Source of the DNA: a virus
Strand: one strand, 5' to 3'
IMG/VR virus record: IMGVR_UViG_3300048583_000222
Location: 31,728 to 95,727 of that record
DNA: 64,000 bases
Under the pieces are notes generated by a model. That model was not told the origin of the DNA and did no database searches. It saw only the letters and a list, made by a program, of their open reading frames with translations. The first letter of the stretch is position 1, and each line of letters starts with the position of its first letter. Position numbers and translations under genes: made by a program. Positions 58,237-64,000 of this stretch are shown here, piece by piece.

Positions 58237-61200
58237 TTAGAATCCGTCAATGTCAGACACCATATCCCAACGGGTATCTGTACTGTTATAAATAAAGCCC
58301 AAGTACAATACCTTTCCCGCAGTAGTTGCCGTTGGGAACGGTAGCGATGTAGATGCCCTGAAAATAGCATTGAAGTTGATGGTCTGGGATGAACCATTAT
58401 CTTCAAGCCTTATGGTCAGCTTTTGCCCTTCTGTTGGGGTGCCTGTTGGGGCCGCAATAGTAAGAGCAACTGCCTGTGCTGTAAGAATGTACATATCAGA
58501 CACCGACAAGTCACAGGTAAGTGTGGCTGTAGATGTATTACTGGTAACCCGTGGGTTAATTCTCGGACTGTGCGTATTAGACCAGTTTTCTCCGTTATAA
58601 ACAAGTACCTGACCGGAAAACAAAGTAGAGAAAGATACATCTGTAAGACTTGCCAGTGCATTTACACCAAAGGAGGATGCAGCTCTATACTTGACTTCCC
58701 CTGTGCTGCCATCCCTTACAAGAACCTGCGTAAGTGCATTATCGTTGGTAGGAATCAAGGTAACGGTAAGTCTGTTGGAGAGCGTTACACTGCCTGTCAC
58801 ATTCAGAAGAGAACCGTCAAAGGTTAGATTAGCTTCTGCGTTTCCATTACCACCGCTTACAGAAGTTACAAGTCTATTGTCTGCCTCATTGGTGACTGTG
58901 TAACCGCCACCTGCTGGTGGAGCGGCCCAAGTTCCATCAGCACGAAGGAAGTTTGTAGTGCCTCCTCCTGATGCAGGGGCAAGTCCTTTTAATCCTGTCG
59001 TGAATGTATCCAGTAAGGTTGTGGCCTGCGTACCAGTAAGTGTTTCTACATTACCTGTAGCAGCGGTGGCCCGCCCCAAGAACGATGCTGTGGCAACTTG
59101 GGCAAGCATAGCGTTTGTTACCTTGTTGGCACCTATGGTGGTAGTGATAGCTGTTGTACCTGTACCTGATATATCTCCTGATAAGGTAATGCTTTGGTTG
59201 GCGGTCAGGTAAGTTGCTGTGTCAAATACCCATGTGTTAGTACCTGTGCCCGTGTATCTTAAATTTCCGGCACTTGCTCCCAGTGCAGGTAAGGCTACAC
59301 CCCTGAGTCCCACTACGGTAAGCGCACCGCTTCCTGTAGCGTCTCCTGTATGAGTGGCATTGGTCACCAATCCGGAGTACAGGGAGTTTACAGCGTTGTC
59401 TCCGGTATTTGATCCACTTATAGAAGATGTTCCTGTAACAGCAAGAGTAGGCGTAGATGATCCGGAAAACACCACACCATTTACGGAAGATGGGGTAATA
59501 GCTCCCAGTGTTAGCGTAATTGCGGGAGTACTTGAAGCATTTGCTACCGATCCGCTAATGCCGTTGGCAGTTGTTACAGAAACCGTGGTGACTGTTCCCC
59601 CACCTCCACCTGTTAATGTAGAGGAAGCCCTGTACTTAACTTGCCCTGTTGCCCCATCTCTTACAAGCACTTGTGTTAAAGCATCATCCTGGCTAATAGT
59701 ATCAAGGAAAAGAGTGCGTACTTTTAAGTCCCTAAATTGACCTGCTGTGCCATTGTTGATTTCAATAACTCCGGCAGCATTCCTTGTCAATCCCGTATCG
59801 GGAGTTGCCAAGTCTGCGTAAGTAGCATGGGTAGACCATACTAATTGATACCCGCTAATAAACTGCATTTTTGCAGTACCCATAAGTACTGGACCATTAA
59901 GAGCGGTATCATTAAAGAAACCAAGAGCAGTCGGGTTATTACTACCTGTTCCTATTGCAGTAATCCACCATTCATTACCTCCAAAGCCAGAAGAGTTTAG
60001 CGATATGCCTGCTGTAGTAGTGGTAGGTGCAATAACCAATCCACCTGCTTCACTGTATGTAAGGGTACTTTCAGCGTTACCTGCTCCGGCACTTACTGAT
60101 GTTACAACTCTGTTGTTGGCTTCATTGGATACACTAAACCCACCTGCTCCGGTTAATGTAGAAGCAGCCCGGTATTTCACTTGCCCTGTACTACCGTCAC
60201 GTACCAGCACTTGGGTTAGTGCATCATCTTGTGCAGGAGCTGTAGCCAGATAAAGGTGATTGGTTATACCTGTGCCTGCTGTAGATACCAAGTGTATCCT
60301 TGACGTTGTGGCGTCATATTTAACAGATGCTTCTACAGCACCATCAATACTTGACGTAGACCAAGTAATTCCCCTGCTTCCTGAAGCAGCTATTTTCATT
60401 ACCTCTCCGCCATAATTTATAGCGGTTGTTCCTGCTATAACATAACCGTTGGCAGTATTAAAACCTGTGGTGGCTCTTGAGACAGTGGCAGATTGTATCT
60501 CACCATCAGCCCAGATTGCTCCATCGGTTTGAATTTTGTACGCTCCCTTATCTGCCCATGCGTCTCCTGCCACCCATAGTTCTCCAGCAGCTGTAAAATG
60601 AGCAAGTGTTGCTAATCCCGGCCTTATCTTAATGCCTTGAGCACTGTTAATATTCAGGGTGCCCGAATTTGATGATGGTGTTATACTACAAGAGTTTCCA
60701 CCAAGCGTTAGTGCATTTTGTACATGGGCATCTGTAACAAAAAGAGAAGGAGTAGTTAGCGTAGTCCCGTCAAAAGTGAGGTTTGTCTCTGCGTTACCGT
60801 TGCCAGCACTAGCAGATGTGATTACCCTGTTATTGGCCTCATTGGCAACTACATAGCCACCCCCTGCTGGAGGGGCTACCCAAGAACCGTCTGCTCTTAA
60901 AAAGTTTGTTGTACCTCCACCTGATCCAGGTACAAGTCCTTTTGCTCCAGATGTGAATGTGTCAAGCAGGCTAGTAGCCTGAGTCCCTGTCAGTACCTCC
61001 ACATTACCTGTGCCAGCGGTAACGCGACCCAGGAAGGACGATGTTGCTATTTGCTGCATCTTGGCCAGCGTAATAGCGTTACCATCCACCGTCCAAGTAG
61101 CACCTGATGCCGAAACCGTAATATCGCCCTTGTCACCATCCGTAATCGCAGAAGGAATTGCCTGGGTACTAAGTACGCCAGAGGCGTTGGCAACGACCAT

Positions 61201-63795
61201 CCTATCCCCCGCACCCGTTAACGAGGACGATGTTATTCCGGTAACAGATATCGCACCTGCCGTCGACATGGAAGCCTGCACAGCCGTTGAATTATCCGTC
61301 CATGTCTGAAGATTAGCCGACTGACCCGCCCCGCCCATTACCCGAAGTACAACATTGTCTCCGGTAGTACCCTCAACACTTAAAGATGGATCCCCACCTA
61401 CCCCGGTAGTTAAAGCCAATGGTGTGCCTGACTGAGTATATCCCCTTATCCTGATCCCCCAGTATGCAAACATATCCATTCTCGCACCAAACCCGTTTTG
61501 AATTGCATTGGCTGCATCCCCAAACTGCCACCTTGCTGCCTCTCCTGAAGAAAATCCAGACATACCCAGTACCCGAGGCGAAGCAAAGGTGCTGGCCGTT
61601 GGGGTTATAGTTACATCGCTGGTGAACGTTTTTAATCCGGCAAAAGTTTGGGTACCAGTTGTAACCAGACCCCTGTTATTTGATGAGGCACTTGGGATAT
61701 TGAACGTATGCGTATTAGTAGACGAAGTAATATTGAAATCAGTTCCCGATGTGCCGGTAGCCAATGTCTGCGTCGCCCCTGTTTGGCCGCTTCCAGAAAT
61801 ACCCAAAGAGGTAATGCCTGACCCGCCAGCAGGCGTAGCCCATGTTCCATCACCACGTAAATAGGTGGAGGCAGAAGGCGTACCTGTAATAGCAGAGCCG
61901 AATAACGGTATCCTACTTGTGGCAATTTCTTGTACTGTAGCAGGAGAACCCGTAACGTTGGCAAGGAAGGTATTGGCTGCAACGTTCTGCATCTTGGCAT
62001 ACGTAACAGCCCCCGCATCAATAGTCCATGTAGCCCCTGATCCTGAAACAATAATATCCACTTTATCTCCATCGGTAAGACTTCCTCCAGCAGGAGCAGC
62101 CCACGTACCATCTGCTCTAAGGAAGTTTGTAGTGCCTCCACCAGAAGCTGGCACCAATCCTTTAAGGGAAGTAGTAAATACATCCAATAATGTGGTAGCC
62201 TGGGTGCCAGTTAGGTTTTCCACGTTTCCTGTGGCAGCAGCTACTCTACCGTGGAATGTTGCGGTAGGTATTTGGGCAAGCATTGCATTGGTAACCTTAT
62301 TGACCCCAATAACAAGTGTTGGCGTTAAAGAGGTTGCCCCGCTTGCTCCTCCCGTAACGTCCCCACCCGCATTAGGGGTGAACGTTATGGATTGGTTGGC
62401 GGTTAAATATGTTGCCGTATCAAATACCCAGGTATTTGTACCCGTGCCTGTGTAGCGAAGATTGCCCGCACTTACTCCTAATACAGGAAGGGATACACCA
62501 CGAAGTCCTACAACAGTTAGTGCTGTTGCTCCTGTAGCATCCCCGGTATGCGTTGCATTTGTTACCAGACCACTGTAGAGACTGTTGACGGCATTGTCAC
62601 CCGTATTGGTGCCACTAATTGCCGATGTTCCTGTTACAGCCAGCGTAGGTGTAGAAGAGCCTGACAGTGCTACTCCATTTACAGAAGAAGGAGTGATTGC
62701 TCCCAGTACTAACGTGATAGCAGGTGTTGTTGTGTCAGTTGCTACAGAGCCACTCACCCCGTTTGCAGTCACAACAGAAACAGAAGCCACTGTCCCACTA
62801 CTTGCAGGAGGTGCTGCCCATGTACCATCAGCCCTCAAAAAATTGGTTGTACCTCCGCCTGACAATGGCACTAACCCTTTCAGGGTATCATTAAACACAT
62901 TGAGCAGGGCAGTTGCCTGTGTGGCACTAAGAGCCTCTACGTTACCTGTAGCTGCCGTTGTACGCCCCAAAAACGTGGCAGTATTTATCTGGGCCATTTG
63001 ACCCAGCGTTACTTTATTTGCTCCTATGACAAGCGTAGGAGTAAGAGAGGTTGTTCCAGAAGCAGAACCAGTAACATCTCCTCCTGCGTTTGGTGCAAAA
63101 GAAATAGACTGATTAGCGGTAAGGTATGTGGCAGTATCAAACACCCATGTGTTCGTGCCTGTACCAGTGTACCTAAGGTTACCTGCTAAAGCTCCAAGTG
63201 CGGGTAACGTTACGCCTCTCAATCCCACTACCGTTAAAGCACCAGAACCTGTAGCATCGCCTGTATGGGTGGCGTTGCTTGTAATAGGTGCAAATGTACC
63301 ATCGGCTCTTAGGAAGTTTATAATACCTCCCCCACTTGCAGGAACAAGTCCCGGAGAAGATGGTGTAAACGTAGTCAGGATAATACTCTCCGGTAGGATA
63401 GTAACACTTGAATAGTACGGAGGAAATAAGTCATAGAAAATACCTCCGGATATAGAGCCTGTACCTATCAACTTTCCTTTTCCTTCTATCCTCACCGACT
63501 TACCGGAAGGAATCGTAATAGCCCCGTTGATGGTTATCTCTGTATCAATCAGCACACTGGTTACAGCAGCATCGTTAAATACAGCTTGTAACCGGGCAGT
63601 TTGATCTCCTGTTGGTCCTGTAACTGCCCAGGCAGCACGGTAAACCCCATCATGATGTCTTCTCCAGATACCATGCGTACCGTAATCAAACACCCATACG
63701 TTATCTACAGGTGTTGCAGGATCTACTTGCACCATAATACCACCTGAGTCAGAAGGTAGTTGTAGTAGCGTAACCATTAAGTCATCTATAGGCAT
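58237..63795 (-). CDS. Modular repeat tail fibre
   Basis: A 1852-residue protein, the largest in the window. It is built of varied repeats: six of the kind GLVPxSGGGTTNFLRADGTW, three of LRYTGTGTNTWVFDTATYLT, three of NEANNRVITSxSxGNGNAE and three of ALTQVLVRDGxTGQVKYRA. The C-terminal 120 residues (TLTCDLSVSDMYILTAQAVA onward) look like a receptor-binding head, and the first 150 residues may attach to the tail. Repeats give a beta-helical or beta-sandwich shaft. It probably determines host range. Confidence 0.85.
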   Translation of the reverse strand: MPIDDLMVTLLQLPSDSGGIMVQVDPATPVDNVWVFDYGTHGIWRRHHDGVYRAAWAVTGPTGDQTARLQAVFNDAAVTSVLIDTEITINGAITIPSGKSVRIEGKGKLIGTGSISGGIFYDLFPPYYSSVTILPESIILTTFTPSSPGLVPASGGGIINFLRADGTFAPITSNATHTGDATGSGALTVVGLRGVTLPALGALAGNLRYTGTGTNTWVFDTATYLTANQSISFAPNAGGDVTGSASGTTSLTPTLVIGANKVTLGQMAQINTATFLGRTTAATGNVEALSATQATALLNVFNDTLKGLVPLSGGGTTNFLRADGTWAAPPASSGTVASVSVVTANGVSGSVATDTTTPAITLVLGAITPSSVNGVALSGSSTPTLAVTGTSAISGTNTGDNAVNSLYSGLVTNATHTGDATGATALTVVGLRGVSLPVLGVSAGNLRYTGTGTNTWVFDTATYLTANQSITFTPNAGGDVTGGASGATSLTPTLVIGVNKVTNAMLAQIPTATFHGRVAAATGNVENLTGTQATTLLDVFTTSLKGLVPASGGGTTNFLRADGTWAAPAGGSLTDGDKVDIIVSGSGATWTIDAGAVTYAKMQNVAANTFLANVTGSPATVQEIATSRIPLFGSAITGTPSASTYLRGDGTWATPAGGSGITSLGISGSGQTGATQTLATGTSGTDFNITSSTNTHTFNIPSASSNNRGLVTTGTQTFAGLKTFTSDVTITPTASTFASPRVLGMSGFSSGEAARWQFGDAANAIQNGFGARMDMFAYWGIRIRGYTQSGTPLALTTGVGGDPSLSVEGTTGDNVVLRVMGGAGQSANLQTWTDNSTAVQASMSTAGAISVTGITSSSLTGAGDRMVVANASGVLSTQAIPSAITDGDKGDITVSASGATWTVDGNAITLAKMQQIATSSFLGRVTAGTGNVEVLTGTQATSLLDTFTSGAKGLVPGSGGGTTNFLRADGSWVAPPAGGGYVVANEANNRVITSASAGNGNAETNLTFDGTTLTTPSLFVTDAHVQNALTLGGNSCSITPSSNSGTLNINSAQGIKIRPGLATLAHFTAAGELWVAGDAWADKGAYKIQTDGAIWADGEIQSATVSRATTGFNTANGYVIAGTTAINYGGEVMKIAASGSRGITWSTSSIDGAVEASVKYDATTSRIHLVSTAGTGITNHLYLATAPAQDDALTQVLVRDGSTGQVKYRAASTLTGAGGFSVSNEANNRVVTSVSAGAGNAESTLTYSEAGGLVIAPTTTTAGISLNSSGFGGNEWWITAIGTGSNNPTALGFFNDTALNGPVLMGTAKMQFISGYQLVWSTHATYADLATPDTGLTRNAAGVIEINNGTAGQFRDLKVRTLFLDTISQDDALTQVLVRDGATGQVKYRASSTLTGGGGGTVTTVSVTTANGISGSVANASSTPAITLTLGAITPSSVNGVVFSGSSTPTLAVTGTSSISGSNTGDNAVNSLYSGLVTNATHTGDATGSGALTVVGLRGVALPALGASAGNLRYTGTGTNTWVFDTATYLTANQSITLSGDISGTGTTAITTTIGANKVTNAMLAQVATASFLGRATAATGNVETLTGTQATTLLDTFTTGLKGLAPASGGGTTNFLRADGTWAAPPAGGGYTVTNEADNRLVTSVSGGNGNAEANLTFDGSLLNVTGSVTLSNRLTVTLIPTNDNALTQVLVRDGSTGEVKYRAASSFGVNALASLTDVSFSTLFSGQVLVYNGENWSNTHSPRINPRVTSNTSTATLTCDLSVSDMYILTAQAVALTIAAPTGTPTEGQKLTIRLEDNGSSQTINFNAIFRASTSLPFPTATTAGKVLYLGFIYNSTDTRWDMVSDIDGF
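58860..63350 (-). repeat. DNA-level repeats encoding fibre modules
   Basis: Repeated blocks of about 350-600 bp code for the fibre modules, with similar words such as the coding region for SGGGTTNFLRADGT at several points (near 58940, 60880, 62130, 62840, 63300). Copies differ mostly at third positions, so they have diverged, and unequal crossing over could change the number of modules. Confidence 0.65.
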
Positions 63796-63796
63796 C

Positions 63797-64000
63797 TTAA
63801 TCTCCTTTTTTTCTGATTATTCTAAGCACACCGTTTTGGAACTTTATCCATGCAGTGCTACGTGGCAAAGCCTCAATCACTTCGGTTTTCTGTACGACCG
63901 TTTTTATAGCAGAACCACTGTTATTGTCAATGTTGTCCCTTGTGTTATCTATATACGTGATTACCGCAGTTATTCTGAGTGATGGAAACCCTATCCTCTT
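63797..64000 (-). CDS. Partial gene before the fibre, 5' end outside window
   Basis: The last 67 codons and stop of a protein that enters from the right edge (KRIGFPSLRITAVITYIDNT ... FQNGVLRIIRKKGD). It ends one base before the fibre ATG, so the two are translationally close. The fragment is beta-like and basic at the end. Function unknown; a tail or chaperone gene is likely from position. Confidence 0.6.
   Translation of the reverse strand, partial: KRIGFPSLRITAVITYIDNTRDNIDNNSGSAIKTVVQKTEVIEALPRSTAWIKFQNGVLRIIRKKGD

Noticed and set aside
1-64000. CRISPR arrays, insertion sequences, integrase or attachment sites, diversity-generating retroelement
   Set aside because: No regularly spaced direct repeats, transposase, integrase or reverse transcriptase were seen; the fibre repeats are coding and irregular.

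Overview
The window is a 64 kb piece of a tailed-phage genome, roughly 50% GC by eye and very densely coded. Gene order and protein signatures point to a crAss-like (Crassvirales-type) podovirus of a Bacteroidetes host. The structural block runs TerL, portal, scaffold-like protein, major capsid candidate, connector/ring proteins, P22 gp4-like tail adaptor, then a 1159-residue muzzle/stabilisation protein. It is paired with a replication block holding UDG, PolA, SF1 and SF2 helicases, a DnaB-like helicase, a Sak4-like ATPase, a TOPRIM primase, rIIA/rIIB and a FEN-type exonuclease. Promoters of Bacteroidetes type (TTTG, 19-21 nt, TAnnTTTG) support the host. The GC is higher than usual for gut crAss-like phages, so an environmental host is plausible. 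These assignments come from recognising motifs and order, not from database searches. Both ends of the window cut through genes. || Layout: (1) 1-20043, minus strand: virion morphogenesis, read right to left from a PD-(D/E)XK nuclease and TerL to the muzzle and putative internal virion proteins; the capsid gene has its own terminator, and the ring genes restart from a good promoter. (2) 20048-22967, minus: about ten small accessory genes, including a RyR-domain protein and, two genes away, a protein of the Acb2/Tad1 nucleotide-sponge type, which together look like an anti-defence module. (3) 23159-23761 plus and 23830-24390 minus: two isolated convergent genes separated by a terminator. (4) 24391-31330, plus: small accessory genes, many with signal peptides or membrane segments, interleaved with three gene-free RNA islands (24391-24862, 28385-28912, 31002-31330). 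These hold one clear tRNA-Phe and several multi-hairpin RNAs I cannot assign to a family. (5) 31331-52316, plus: the replication/recombination operon. Its family A DNA polymerase gene is split into three exons by two group I introns, one carrying a LAGLIDADG and one an HNH homing endonuclease. (6) 52372-53252, plus: a short segment of different composition. (7) 53347-64000, minus: collagen-like protein, GH19 endolysin, holin-like and XhlA-like membrane proteins, and a 1852-residue modular repeat tail fibre. || How it fits together: a DnaA domain IV-like protein could mark an origin; the TOPRIM primase, DnaB-like helicase, PolA and a candidate SSB would form the fork; and the SF1/SF2 helicases, Sak4-like ATPase, resolvase-like nuclease and FEN would process recombination intermediates. 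TerL and the portal package DNA into the capsid, the ring, adaptor and muzzle proteins close the head, the modular fibre and collagen-like protein probably bind the host, and GH19 endolysin with holin-like proteins would lyse it. The least explained parts are the RNA islands and the small-gene cluster at 20.0-23.0 kb.
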